Of a stretch of DNA of 64,000 bases, positions 1 through 13,140 are shown one piece after another. Under the pieces are notes generated by a model. The model had not been told where the DNA came from. It worked only from the letters and a program-made list of their open reading frames with translations, and ran no database searches. The position numbers and the translations under genes were made by a program. This DNA comes from Conchocele bisecta. Lineage: Eukaryota; Mollusca; Bivalvia; Lucinida; Thyasiridae. The stretch spans positions 113,372,067 through 113,436,066 of the forward strand of contig CM055265.1 in the NCBI GenBank assembly GCA_029237695.1. Reading direction: 5' to 3'. Position 1 is the stretch's first letter; the number at the start of each line of letters is the position of its first letter.

Positions 1-3000
1 TCTAACTGAGTCATGTTTGCATAATTAAGGATCTGCTTTCCTGTTACTTTCTGTTGAACATTAAAATTGTCAACTCGAGTAGCAGCCCAATAATCGTCAT
101 GTAGGTCTTCACTCTCAATGACAGATGTATTGACATGAGAATTATCAGACTGCAATTGACTGCTGTCAGAAGTTACATATTCGGCTCTGTTTCCATCAAT
201 CTGAGTACTAGCAATGTAGTCATCATTTTTCTGTATACTGTCATTTGTAACGACTGGTGATGAAGCACTTTCTTCCTCTTCGGCAAATACAGTATCAAAA
301 CAAATGCCTAATCTTTTTGCAAATCTTGGCCTTCTATTACGATTGTGACTCTTAATGTAGTATGAATTACACCGGGGGTCTGTATATGATGAATCAGTAT
401 ATAATTGTGTATCAGTTTCAACATTTTGTTGGAGAGGTATATCAATCTGCTTATCATCATGGTTGAGATCACTTTCAGTATTTTCATCCAGTTCTGTTTC
501 TTTTTCATACTCGGTTCCTATGCCTTCAAGAAGCATAATATCACTCGAACCATCAGAAGAATCAGTTTCAGTGATAACATTCAAACTTATTTTGTCAGCA
601 TCTAAATCTGATTTGGTCTCTGTTATGTAGTGTTCATTACTACCAGCGTTAGCTTTGCGATCACTACACATGACACTTTCATCAACAGCCATAACTGTAT
701 CATCCTCAGACATAACATCCATTTTCACAGGCTTTTTTTCTTTGGCTTTACAATTACTTACATAATTGGGCATATCATCATGTTCATGTTGATTTCCCAT
801 ACTTTCAAGATTACTGAGATTGTTGGAAATAGTGCCGTCATCATCATCACTAACGGTTGGTTTTTGAGTATATGTGTAAATTTGGATGTCTGTGAAATGA
901 AGACTAGATTGTTCCGATTTTTTCTGCTTTTCAGGATCTGGGTTGCCACGGACATCTGGCATTGTTTGCTTATCGTTTTCTTTACATTCATCAGTTTTAT
1001 ATGAGGCACTTTCATCAACCGATATGACAGCATCATCATCTGAAATAAAATATGATTTCTCAATTTCTGATGCATTCCTTTCTTGTTCCTCTGGTTTGAT
1101 ATCAGTTGATAAGATACTGTCAATCCAATTCTGTGTGATTTGCTCATTTACATCGTCATTACCGGATTTTGTCTGTAACTCCTTCACATATCTATCAAAT
1201 TCGAAGTCACTTCCAGCATCTGATTCTTCAGGAGAAGAAAAGAAATCATAATACTCAGGATCCTGTGTTTCGTTGCTTAATTCTTTGTCTGAATCAGACT
1301 CAATTGTGATGACTGGTTGTGTTAGTGACATTATCATTTCATGATCATCACTCAAAAAAATTACATCTGGCTCCTGGGTATAGCCGAATTTCAACCAATT
1401 TGGTTCTTCTTTTACCTCTATATGTTCATTATTAACAGTTAGACTGCTGTTCTGTTGTTCCTCATTGGCTTCTTTATCATTATTATTATTTATTGTGCCA
1501 ACATTTTCCCTTTTCACCTGCACTGTAATTACTGTGGCTTCATCTGCTTTGTCACATTCACTTTCCATATTAAGTAAAGATTCATTTAGTTTCTTTATAG
1601 AATTTTCTGTTACTACTTGCTCAGCTCTGGAAGTTCCCAATTCACTTATGCTATACATATTACCATGGTGTTGTTTTAACTGTTCATCTGTCTGGGTCTC
1701 AGGTTTTGCAGGTTGGTGTTCGTCTGTTGTTTGTATGACATCTGAAGTCTGTTTTTGTAATGTTGTGTCAACATCATAAGTTTGTGAATTACTATGGCTT
1801 GAGGCTGCTGGTATAGAATCCTCCGTTTCTGACACTGAACCTAATAGTAGGCTGGAATAATTTTCCTCGATATCAGCTTCATCACCAGAATCAAACTGTT
1901 GGCTAGAATAACTTGTTAGTATTGCTCTATGATGCTGGTTCTTCAATTCAGAAGCTTTCTTTTTTGAAAACTTTCTGTGTTTCCTTTTGTTTGTAACCTT
2001 CATAGACACTGAAGGTTTAGTATGAGCCTGTTTAGCAATGTGCTGACTAGAATGTCTCCTGATTCGTTTATCAATATGTGTGCTTGATTTACAAATGTCC
2101 TCTGAACTAGACATGTTTTTCTTTCTTTTTAGTGGATGTAATTCATGTTCTGCAGCATTTACACCTTGCCGTATGCCTTCATCCAAGAGAGATTCACTGT
2201 TTGTACCAGTACTATCAGTTTCTAAAACATATTCCAAGATTTGAGTTTCACTTTCAATACTACATGGCAATGCTGCTGAAGCGGTTTCAACTTTCCTGTC
2301 ATTTACTGTACTATGAGGATGACTTCTAGAATGCAGGTCTTCATGTATACTATTATCCAATTCATACTGACTCTTTGTACCATGGCAATCTGAGTCTAAA
2401 GCATACTCAAGAGTTTCTATTTCATTTTCACTACTATAATGCAATGGCGGAAATACTTTCGGGAATTTTGTATTATTTACATTGTCAATGGGGTGATGTT
2501 GTGTATCTTTATGTCCATTTTTACTATATCCCCTGATAGTTTGCTGTGTATTTTGAGCTTCAGCTATATCTTTATCTCCTATTGATTCAAACAGGTCATC
2601 AGAGCTAGTGGATAAGCTCTTCTTTCTTTCAGCTAATTGTGATATCAGTGTATGTTGGTTTTCCTCTTTACCCCCAGTACCAATATCAAACACTGGAAAT
2701 AATATATCAGATGAAGATGAGACACAGATTATATTACAGTCCTCCGTGTCAGCTGATTTATTATCAACATCTTGAGCATGCCATTTGTCCTTCATTTCTA
2801 CACTACTTACTCTACTAACACGTTTTTCACTACTTTTGGTTGACACTCTGTCACTCGTATATTCAGGTGGCTGTGTTTCTTCCCAGGACACAAGTATTTC
2901 ATCAATAGTGGTCAATAGCTCATCAATGTCAACATCCTTCATTTTGTTAGCAGAATCAGGTTTACTCGTCAACATTTTTGAACCAGGATTATCTTTATAT

Positions 3001-6000
3001 TTTGCCATCACTTTGTCAACAGAAAAAGGCTTGTCAGAAGTCTGATTGTCAGCAGAGTTTTCTTTCTCTATTAGCTTAGAATGTTCACTCTTACTCTTAT
3101 GTTTGACTGATGTGCTAACATTATCGACTGTTTTTGTCTTGACATATATCTTCCTTTGTATTGTGTTTAGCTGAACTTTGTCACTATTTTGTTTCAACTC
3201 TGCTTTATTAATTGTTTCATGCTTGGTAGAAATGTGACTTTCCGGTGATCTTTCAGACGTTGGCTTCTGTTTTCTGAAAGCTTTATGCCCAGCTGTCTCA
3301 GCTTCAGTATTCTTTGAAGCCATATACATTTGGTCAACTGGATATTCATCAATGGAGGTTATATTAGATTTTATAGTTGTTCCAGTGGTATTGTCTGTTA
3401 ACAAACCTTTCTGAGTATCAGAATTGTGCTTTCTTGCTAATTTACTGTCTGTGGCCACCTCTTGTTCTGTGATCTTGCATCCACTTTGTACCTCTTCATC
3501 ATTTGCTGTTGAGAGAACAGACCTACTAGTCATATTGTCATTGTATTCTTTTATCTTCTTCATTTTTCTTCTATATTTTCGAACATTTAGCAAGTCTTTA
3601 GTCGTTATCTTGACTTGTGGGTAGTGTATTTCAATACCTTTGAAGTATGTTCTACCATTTAGATGTTTAATATTTTGCAGCCATCCTTTAGATGGTTGTC
3701 CGCCATTCCACCTTTGTCTTTGTTGACCGACACCATCAATTTCAAACTGTTCAGATGTGTTAGAATCACTGCAACTTTCACTATCACTAACAATTTTTAA
3801 TTTTGGATACTTAGTTTTCTTGATTGTGTTCTGTTTGCTAGTGTTGCTAATATGCAATTGTGCAGACTTATGGTCATGTCTTTCATTGTCCATATGGTGT
3901 TGTTTATTTTGCTCACAAAGAATTGGTACAGTTTTATTTTTAGGTTTATGGTTGTTCAACAAGGATTCTAGTTTACTGTATATATCAGAATCTGATTCAC
4001 TTCTAGTATTTGGTATTTGTACATTGTTTTTATTATGACTATGTTTTGAATGTGATTGTGTTGTTTTGATGTCCTGGGCTAGTGAAAGACGATTTGTTTC
4101 ATCACTTGATTTATCTCCAGAATGCCTGCGTGGTTTTGATAATGAAGAGCTTTCATTTGCATCTTCACCAGTCAATGTTGACTTAGTCTTTAACTTTTTA
4201 GTCTGTACTGGTTTTTGAAGGGATCCTAAAAATAGAGAAAATGGATCGTTTCCATCAGATTTTATATTATGTTTATCTGGTGAATGTTTTGAGTGAACAC
4301 TTTCACCTTGTGTAGTGTTTTTAGAAATATTTGGAAGTACTTTCTTGTCAGAATTATGTGTGTCACTGTTAGTCAATTCATTTCTTCCCGATGTTTTCTG
4401 GCTACTAGACTTCTTCTTAGAATGGGATTTTATCAAACCGGCTCTTGCTTCTGATGTGTGTTTCTCGTTATGACTTTCGTGATGAACCAGCTGAACATTG
4501 TTATCGATATATTTTTTGCTCTTCACCTTATGACTGTGCTTTTCGCTTGATTTGCTGGAGGATTTATGATGACCAGATGACTGTTTATTGGAATTGTTCT
4601 GGTGTGATTGTTTTTGTTCAGATGAAGCACTTTTACATAGCTTAAATTGATGACAGTTTCATTCCTTTCTTTACCAGATTTCTCGTTGGAACTTTTATTC
4701 TCAGATAAAGATGCACTTCTATTATATTTACCTTTATCAACAACCAGATTTACAGAGTCATCTCTCTTTACATGAACACTATTTTCTTTTCCATGGTACC
4801 TCTGTTGACTATCTGATACTTTAGACATTAAATTGGGACTTTGTACATTCTGTACCTGTTCATCAACATTACATTTGTAAGTTTCCAAGCTGAATACCAC
4901 ACTGTCTGATGAAACTTCCTGCTCTCTTTCAACATTAGTTGATTTAATATTGTTTGTGTTACTGCAATACACCTTTTCTTTTAGATTAATTTTGCAACGT
5001 TTCGGTTCGGAATTTGACTGCACTGAATTTATTTCTGATGTTTTCTTTTTAATTGTTTTGGTTTTGTCATTTTCCAATTGCAGAGATACTTTTTCCAGTG
5101 CTTTATTATGTGGAAACAATTCTTTTTCAAATGTTTCTAGAGATTGCTTAACATCTGCTGGAACAGCATGTATATGCTGGCTTATTAATATTTGTTGAAG
5201 AGTCTCTTCATTCCTTTTAACTGCATCTTTAATTAGATCTTCCAAATGAACTTTAATATGTTTCTTTCTCTCTTTTGAGACTTCATCAGTGTTATTCAAA
5301 GTATTAAAATTAGTGCTGCTGGTCGAGGTTTGAAGATTTCTCCCTTTATTTGTAGCAGAACTTTCATCAGCAGATTCAGAACTTGCAGAGGAGAGGGAAG
5401 GTGATGCCGGACTCAATAGTTCACTTTCAATTGTCAGTGATGGCACACGTGGTACTTTACGCGATTTAGAAGAAGTACTTTGGCGTCGAGAATATTTATT
5501 TCTTTGTTGCGTGTTTTTAGTAGTATCTGATGCACTGCTTGTGATAAGTCTATCAGATTGTTGTTTTGGGGATTTTGATGTCTTTCTTGAATATGATCTT
5601 GGTGATGAATCTGAAGTAGTCTGTCTGGAAGAATGTTCAGATTCATAATCTCTGTCTGCATGTCTATCTCTATGCCTGGTTTCTCTGGAAGCCCTATACT
5701 CGGGGCGTTCAGAATTGTAATGATTGTCACGGTATCTATCTCTTGAAGCTATGTACTCAGTCTGCATGTCTTTATTTCGTTCGTCGGAATTACTTTGGTG
5801 ATGTCCAGAATGAGAATATTCATCCCTGTCTCGACATTGAGCACCTTGATATGTGTACTGAGAATGTGGCCCGTCACCACTATGTTGCCTATTGTCTGTC
5901 CGATTGTTCTAAATCATGATGATAATATGGTTCATCGCGAGAGTAAGAATGTCCAGTACTGTAACGTTTGTGATATTGATCCCACTGGTCTCTGTCTGGT

Positions 6001-6157
6001 GGTGATCTATGGTAGCCGGGTGCTCTGTAGTAGTCAGGAGCTCTGCAATGATCTGTGGGGTAGTAGTCGACTGGATGCCGCCCACCTCTACCGTACTCTC
6101 TGCCTTGTGGCCACCATGCTGAGGGCTGTGGATATTGGGGCCGACCCCTTGGACGTC
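1..6157 (-). CDS. Giant exon 2 of an uncharacterised low-complexity nuclear-type protein (partial, two frame breaks)
   Basis: The exon begins after a clear acceptor (polypyrimidine TTTTCTTTCAG at 6158-6168). It runs to the window edge without a stop, about 2,050 codons. The main frame has codons whose lowest plus coordinate is a multiple of 3: it is open at 6157-5892 and from about 4650 to 1. Between these the reading frame shifts by one base (open 5767-4526), so there is one break at 5889-5911 and an opposite one at 4526-4661. The N-terminal part is rich in Arg, Tyr, Pro and His, with a GRPRGRP AT-hook-like start and many RS/SR and DR pairs. The rest is Ser/Asp/Glu/Lys/His-rich and looks disordered, with acidic patches. 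I recognise no catalytic domain and no family. A role in chromatin or RNA processing is only a guess from composition. The two compensating shifts look like single-base assembly errors in one real exon rather than decay, because the frame is otherwise open for kilobases. Confidence 0.8.
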
Positions 6158-6179
6158 CTGAAAGAAAACTAAACATTTG

Positions 6180-6612
6180 TGGCTGTGATTAGAGTAGTGT
6201 GGCTTATGTGATTTGTGACCAGTTAACATCCTGATCAAATAGCACACACTTCTTATGGAGCCTAATCACGCTATATATTGCTTATTAGAAACATGATTGC
6301 ATTTCATTGATGGAATAGCCAACAGTGTTGATTCTGATTAGACTATGAAGATGCACAGGCTGATCTGAATTTATACTCGTCACAAAACAAATAAGCCCCA
6401 TTTCTCCAGTCAGCCCTAGTATACCCGGTACTCGTTTCCACTCTGTGGACCTCGAAAATATGACAACAACCCAGTTCCCCAAATGCTGGATTTGCCTCTG
6501 GTATGGCACCACCAAAATTGGGATGATGTGGCACCATGCTAAAGCAGGCTGGGTGAAACACTATGCATCCAAATACTGGACTCCAAATGTCCTGTTAAGG
6601 ATGCAGTCACTA
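6180..6612. repeat. Fragments of MITE family 1
   Basis: Pieces at about 6180-6260 and 6300-6420 resemble the arms of the element at 6612-6856 (AAGCCCCATTTCTCCAGTCA and its partner). The remainder to 6612 shows no gene. It is intronic to the minus-strand gene. Confidence 0.5.
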
Positions 6613-6856
6613 TATGTGTCTGTGATTGGAGAAATGGGGCTTATGGGTTTTGTGATCAGTGTAGTTCCAGATCAGCCTATGCATCCGCACAGTCTGATCA
6701 GGACCTGCACTGTTCGTCATTCCTTTAATAAAACATCCGTCATTCATCTAACAAGCAATATAGATAGCTATCGGGCTACCGGAATGTGTTAATTGATCAG
6801 GAGCTACACTGGTCACAAAACCCATAAGCCCCATTTCTCCACTCACAGCCACATAT
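6612..6856. mobile_element. MITE family 1 (about 245 bp, inverted termini)
   Basis: The two ends are inverted copies of about 50 bp: GGAGAAATGGGGCTTATGGG at the left, its complement at the right, and CACTGGTC next to it. The middle holds GATCAGCCTATGCATCCGCA and its kin. Related copies lie at 35564-35818, 37768-38028, 41375-41473 (internally deleted), 48520-48690 (diverged), 50276-50470 and 53001-53452. It has no coding capacity; ORFs through it are chance frames. Confidence 0.8.
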
Positions 6857-7117
6857 GAGAAACGCCATGTGATTTGTACCTAAGAACATGTGCGATATCT
6901 CAAAAACTATTTACAAAATTTATGATATTTTCAGTAAATGACGTCGAAAGATGACAAAATTTTCATAACAAATGTGGAATACTAATCCGCATTTGCTATG
7001 AAAATGTTGTCATCTTTCGACGTCATTTACAGAAAAGATAACATTTTCTGTAAATATATTTCAAGAAAAATTGCATATGTTCTTAGGTACAAAATCGCAA
7101 GGCGTGTCTCATATAGT
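6857..7117. mobile_element. MITE family 2, foldback element
   Basis: This is a near-complete palindrome. GTACCTAAGAACATGTGCGA at 6878-6897 is mirrored at about 7074-7093, and GACGTCGAAAGATGACAAAA is mirrored around a centre near 6985. The ends read ATATGAGAAACGCC and GGCGTGTCTCATAT. Half copies occur at 14592-14752 (after the gap) and 38270-38490, and a diverged full copy at 41470-41716. Confidence 0.85.
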
Positions 7118-7805
7118 AACTGTATACATACTCCATACATGTACAATGGAACCTCTCTAAACTGGTCACAATGGAAGACCCCTAGGCTAGGGTAAAGTAA
7201 ATAATTGCTGTTGGGCTCCTTACAGTAGCACTTTTCTGCTGGTCTATACGTACTATACCAATATTATCAAGATTACATGTATATGCATATACCAACATGA
7301 TGTTTTCTATGCGATATGTATATATAACACAACATGATATTGTAACGGCCCTTTGTTGCTTCTGCCTTCAAGAATATGGTATAGCCCATAATTTCCTGTT
7401 CATGCAGGGGGTTGGTAGCGGGCCCTTGTGAATCGGGATATGGAAACGGGAATAACTAGCTACTTGGCAATGAAAGAACAACAGTAGCGAATTCAGTATT
7501 AATACATGATATTTTTGCTAACACATAAAACCCAATAGTATGCAGCACAATGAAATGCCAACATGTTTTTCTTAGAAAATATGCTATATTTGTGGTCTAT
7601 TTATTGTTTTCTGCAGCATGAAAAAGGTACCATAAAATTGTATTGCTTTTTCATACTCGCTACTTCTGATTTCAATTGGGTTTTTGGCAATTTTAATTTG
7701 GTATTTAAGCAGCTTATCTGGAACTCTGTGCGTGTCGAGACTAACTGACATACTAGGCGACTATGGGAGCAACTAGACACAAGCAACTATTTTCTAAAGC
7801 GGGTC
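7118..7805. other. Intronic DNA without a gene; half copy of MITE family 4
   Basis: No coding potential is seen. The stretch 7545-7735 matches the right half of the element at 16168-16575 (TGGTCTATTTATTGTTTTCTG, AATTGGGTTTTTGGCAATTT, then CAGCTTATCTGGAACTCTG at the end). The rest is AT-rich unique sequence. Confidence 0.6.
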
Positions 7806-7819
7806 TGTCATACATTATC

Positions 7820-9165
7820 CTACCGAGTGGGGGAGTCACACTGGGAATCACAAAGCTGGGGTTGGGAATAATGTTGGGTGTGGGAGTCACACAGCGGGAT
7901 TCACGAAGCTGGGGTGGGGAAGTCACACAGCGGGAATCACGAAGCTAGGGTGGTAAGTCACACAGTTAGGGGTCAGTAAACTGAGGTGGGACTAATGCCG
8001 GGTGGGAAGTCACACATCGAATCCGGGTGGGGAAGTCACACAGCGGGAATCACGCAGCTAGGGTGGTGAGTCACACAGTTGGGGGTCAGGAAACTGAGGT
8101 TGGACTAATGCCGGGTGGGGAAGTCACACAGTGGAATCACGAAGCTGGGGTGGGGAGTCACACAATTAGGGGTCAGGAAACTGGGTGGGACTAATGGCAG
8201 GTGGGGAAGTCCCACAGCCGTATTCACGAAGCTAGGGTGGGGAGTCACACAGTTGTCATTGGCACTGGAATGGGGTGGGACTAATATCGGGTGGGGAAGT
8301 CAGTCAGCGGGAATCACGAAGCTAGGGTGGGGAGTCACACAATTGGAGGTCAGGAAACTGGGTGGGACTAATGACGGGTGGGGAATTCACACAGCCGTAT
8401 TCACGAAGCTAGGGTGGGGCGTCACAAAGTTGGGGGTCAGGAAACTGGGGTGGGATTAATGACAGGTGGGGAAGTCACAAAGTGGGAATCACGAAGCTAG
8501 GGTGGCGAGTCACACAGTTGGGGGTCAGGAAACTGGGTGGGACTAATGCCGGGTGGGGATGTCACACAGTGGGAATCACGAAGCTAGGGTGGGGAGTCAC
8601 ACAGTTGGGGGTCAGGAAACTGGGGTGGGACTCATGCCGGGTGGGGATGTCACACAGCGGGAATCACGAAGCTAGGGTGGGGAGTCACACAGTTGGGAGT
8701 CAGGAAACTGGGTGGGACTAATGCCGGGTGGGGAAGTCACACAGCGGGAATCATGAAGCTAGGGTGGGGTGTCACACAGTTGGGGGTCAGGAAACTGGGG
8801 TGGGACTAATGCCGGGTGTGGGGAAGTCACACAGCGGGAATCACGAAGCTAGGGTGGGGAGTCACAGTTGAGGGTCAGGAAACTGGGGTGGGACTCATGC
8901 CGGGTGGGGAAGTCACACAGCGGGAATCACGAAGCTAGGGTGGGGAGTCACAGTTGGGGGTCAGGAAACTGGGATGGGACACATGCCGGGTGGGGAAGTC
9001 ACAGAGCGGGAATCACGAAGCTGAGGTGGGGACTAATGCCGGGTGGGGGAGTCATGCAGCGTGAATCACGAACCTGTGGTAGGAAATCATGCTGGGTGTG
9101 AGTCACACAGCGAGGGTGGGAGGGGACGCGAGTCACACTGCAGGGAGCTGCACAATTTGCTTCAC
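7820..9165. repeat. G-rich minisatellite, unit about 88-90 bp
   Basis: About 14 imperfect tandem copies occur, each with the order GGGAATCACGAAGCTAGGGT, GGGGAGTCACACAGT, GGGGGTCAGGAAACTGGG, TGGGACTAATGCCGGGTGGG. The plus strand is strongly G-over-C. Several long open frames through it, with peptides of the type TKLGWGVTQLGVRKLGG, are a by-product of the repeat, not a gene. It sits in the large intron of the minus-strand gene. Confidence 0.9.
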
Positions 9166-12100
9166 AGCGGCCATTTTCAAACAAAAATTTATTGACTGAT
9201 GGTTTGTGTCTATAATCAACAGTTTCATATATTGATACTAGTAACTTATCCTGTTAGAAATGAAGATTTGTAACTGAACATCAACATATATATATCAAAT
9301 AGAAATGGCAAGATGCTTCACGGCGGCCATTTTTAAAAGTAAAATTACTGAATTACACAGTTTATTGCTCATTGGGTTTTATTATCACCAACATAGTTAC
9401 ATTTTTTTTATAGTTATTGGTATCAATACTGTGTTGAAATATGGATATTTCGGATGTTTCAAGATATTATCTGTCGACTGACTGTTAAGTTATATTTCAT
9501 GGTGGCCATTTTCAAACAAAATATGACAAAACAGATCTTCTTTTCTCTGCTCATAATTCCCGGATTTATTAAATATCTTTATATACTGAAAGTGCATAAA
9601 CAATGAGCTCTAAACAAGTGATAGCATACGATATAATGTTGGTTCTTTCATTTTCAGGCAGGGTGATCATCTTGGAATTGGCGGCCATCTTGATTTTAGA
9701 ACACCTGCAACTGGCTATTTTTTTTCCACTGCAACATGAAGGTGTATAATCATTGCGAAGTTTGACAGTTGACAGGAAAGTTACATTTTGGCTGACATTG
9801 CGGTTTTCGCAATTTTAACACGCAGATTTGAATTCTACAATGAATTTCCTATAAGAATAGACATGTTTCATAAAGTTCTACTCTGGGTAGGGGTAGGTCA
9901 AATTGTTCAGCCTAGATCCAAAGCAGTATTATACTTACTGTCATTTCGGCTAATTCTGCGCATCGGCTAATGCGCAATTCACGTCAAATTTATCGTTGCG
10001 TACATCATACAAAAATATGTGGATTTCGGAATAAACAAGCTGATTAATTGCTACACTGTGGCACAATTTAATCACATTCCGATAGTTTGGTAAAAAGTTA
10101 TTCCTAATATAGTCCAAATGCTAACATCCTCAGACCTTGCTGATAGAATAGCTTATTTACTAAATTAACTGTTCAACTAAGAAACTGTTGTGATGCTACT
10201 TTGCGTTTTTAACCTTTACATATTGTATTACCTGGTTCCCGGTTCTGGACTAATGATATAACCCAATTATATAACACACCACGGAACCAGCTTTACCGGA
10301 TTTTGTTATGCACGAGCGGTTTATTTACTTCATGAGCACATGTGCTCTATCTGTCTCTTTTATGCACTAGACATCGACACAAACGGACCGGTACTTATAA
10401 CCCCCACCTCCTTTGTGCCATGTGCATCGAGTGCTCCAGGTAAGTATAACTTCCCTGTGAGGTAAGCATTTATTGCTGTATACTTTTACAGCGATAAGCA
10501 TTTATTGCCTGTGAACCACAGGCAACTGTCACAGACTGTCGTGTATAATATCCCACCACTCGGGCTAATTACAACAATGGCGCTGCTGAACAGGGTTAGT
10601 TCCTGAGCTAATTACTATTGCTCTGTGACCAAGGTCAGTTCCTGGTTCTCAGTAATATTCCCTACTGAACACGATAGGTAATCTAACAAGTTTCATTGCA
10701 GACGAGATACAATCAGAAAGTTTTCTGGTGGAAAAGGGTGCTATTTATTTACGGAAAAGTAAAATAATTATACAATATGAGCTTGTGGCAAAAGATGATT
10801 GCGATGATGTGGCCCGTATCTGTGTGCACATTTGCATGCACATTCTAGACTTCTTTGGCAAATGGACACAGCTGTGGTTTGCATTCAATTCTATGTTGTG
10901 TTATTACAGTTTGATTATAATTTAATTGTAAACACACTCTTCTAAACTCTTTCATCAATTTCTGACACGTAATTTACAATACTTTTCTTCATGTCATTTT
11001 GACATGTTTCAAGCAGTTCATAGGTGATCTATTACATATTTTTCATTACAACAGATTTTTTTTTAACAAAACAGGGAGGAAAGCAGTGAACCACCTTATT
11101 CCCTTCCTAAACTATTACACATTGCTCATTGTTTGTTTAATGTCTTCCAATTACTGGTAAACACAATCATTAAATCAGTTTGTCCACCAAATCAGTAAAC
11201 ACATAGTCTATGTTTGTCCCAACCTTGCTGTTGAACAAACGTAAAACCTTAATAAATCATTGAACAGACATAAACCCCAATCAATTCAATTTATCTCCGT
11301 ATGTCCTATCCAATTATTTATTATGGGTGCTGCAATATCCGAATGAAACCAGTTTATGTTATGTTGTTCAATTTGGCGATGGAGAACCTCTATTGGGTGG
11401 ATTTTGAACCGCTGGTACCAGCGACTCCATTCCATCTATATTGGGAGTGATCCAGATCTGAGCTGCACGACGCCTGTGCTCCTGTGATAGACCTGTCTCC
11501 ATACTAGGTTATTCAGCAGGGAACCGCTAGTCGTCAGTGACTCCTGACTGCTGAAGGTGACATCTTCCACAGGCGAAACAATATTTCATATTCTCTGTGA
11601 CGGTGTGAGTGACAGGGTGTGAAAGTGAATTTGGCTATTCATGCGAGAATGAAGGTCGATATGAATGAAAGATTGACCCTTCGTGAAATATATGTAACTT
11701 GTGTGTAATGTCATTATGAATATGAATATGATTTGTTCTCAAAACCACTGACACTGCTGTTAAATCTTAACTATTAATATCCTGGTTTAGATTAATAATA
11801 TTTGCTAACATTTCAGTTACCAATTATGTACTTACATTTATCTTTGGCAATTTTCCATAAACAAAAAATCAGTCAATTGTTAATGGTAGCCAACTTGTTA
11901 TTTCATGTACTCTGTATGCATAATAATTTTGCATTCATTATTCAAGTGATGTCTTATTAACTACTATCCTTTGATATTTCTTTTCTTACCATCATTTTAA
12001 TCGTAGATTCTAACAACCAACAATTTATGCATACAGGGACCATGTTTCTTTCCATTCTGCTGTCTGTTTTGTTCGTCTAATGTACCTATGATGCATGTCT

Positions 12101-12390
12101 AGTTATGTTTTTGCTATCTAGTACTGGTGTATGAGCCTACTCACAAATACTATTTGACAACATATGATATCGTAACTCGTATTGTATTTCTGTAGTAGTT
12201 TCAAAGGCATGTAATTTGTAAATGTATACATTTCATCTTGCTCTGCATAAAAAACTGCAGATTTGTGGAATCCATGCATTGTGCTAGATAGCTCATCACC
12301 TCATTCCGTGTTCATATATCACCCATACATGTAGATAAAACATATCAAATCAAATAAAAACCAATATAAAATATAACAAGAAACGAGGCA
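9166..12390. other. Intronic DNA, no gene recognised
   Basis: The stretch holds loose recurrences of a GCGGCCATTTT motif (about 9169, 9324, 9503, 9680) and otherwise AT-rich sequence. No open frame here shows codon bias, domain motifs or plausible splice-site pairing. Confidence 0.5.
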
Positions 12391-13140
12391 AAGCCACGAA
12401 GGCCAGGTTTTTTCCAAGCATGGACACTTGGATAACATAATTATACCCACTTTTTGTAGACTAGATGGCCGTGGCCTGTATGTCGCGCCTTGGGGCGAGG
12501 CATGGACACTAACAAAATAGATATAGTAGATGGAAAAACTTTAACGAAAAAACTTTAACCGGACACACGGACGTACGGACGGACGTATGCCAAAATGCCG
12601 ACGATATCGCGCTTTCCGCAAGCGGGTGCGACAATGATGATAAACACCCATGTGAAGTATCAAGGTAATGGGTGAAGCAGTTGCAGAGATATAGTACACA
12701 AAAAAACTTTAACAAATAAATTCAAAGTAATTTGACCTTGACATTGCGCACAGGGGCCGCACGGTTGGGGGTTAGAGTGAAAATATGGACGATGATAAAC
12801 ACCCATGTGAAGTTTCAAGGTAATGGGCGAAGCAGTTGCAGGGATATAGTATTACAAAAAAGTTTTAACCAAAACATTTAACCAGACGTACGTTAAAAAG
12901 TTAACGTTGAAAATGGCTAAGTCAATTACGTAGAAATAATAGGTGAAGGTAAAAAAATGGTCACATGTTGGATAGTTGTATGTGGTAGGCACCCCTTTGT
13001 TATGAAGCTGTGAAAGTTTGGTGGTCCTAGGTGGTACAGTACCAAAGAAATGGACTTAAACACGAAAACTTAACATTGTAAACACGAAAAGTTAACATTG
13101 AAAATGGCTAAGTCGAGTGCGCGGAAAAAATGGGTCAAGT
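12391..13140. repeat. Degenerate dispersed repeat with Cys-less chance ORFs
   Basis: A motif of about 60-70 bp recurs at about 12630 and 12795 (GATAAACACCCATGTGAAGT, then AAGGTAATGGG, GAAGCAGTTGCAG). The stretch also holds an ACGGACGGACG short repeat. It looks like non-autonomous transposon debris; no gene is seen. Confidence 0.5.

Noticed and set aside
8115..9101. Gly/Trp-rich repeat proteins in the G-rich minisatellite
   Set aside because: Frames exist only because the unit is free of stops; no start context, splice signal or non-repeat sequence.
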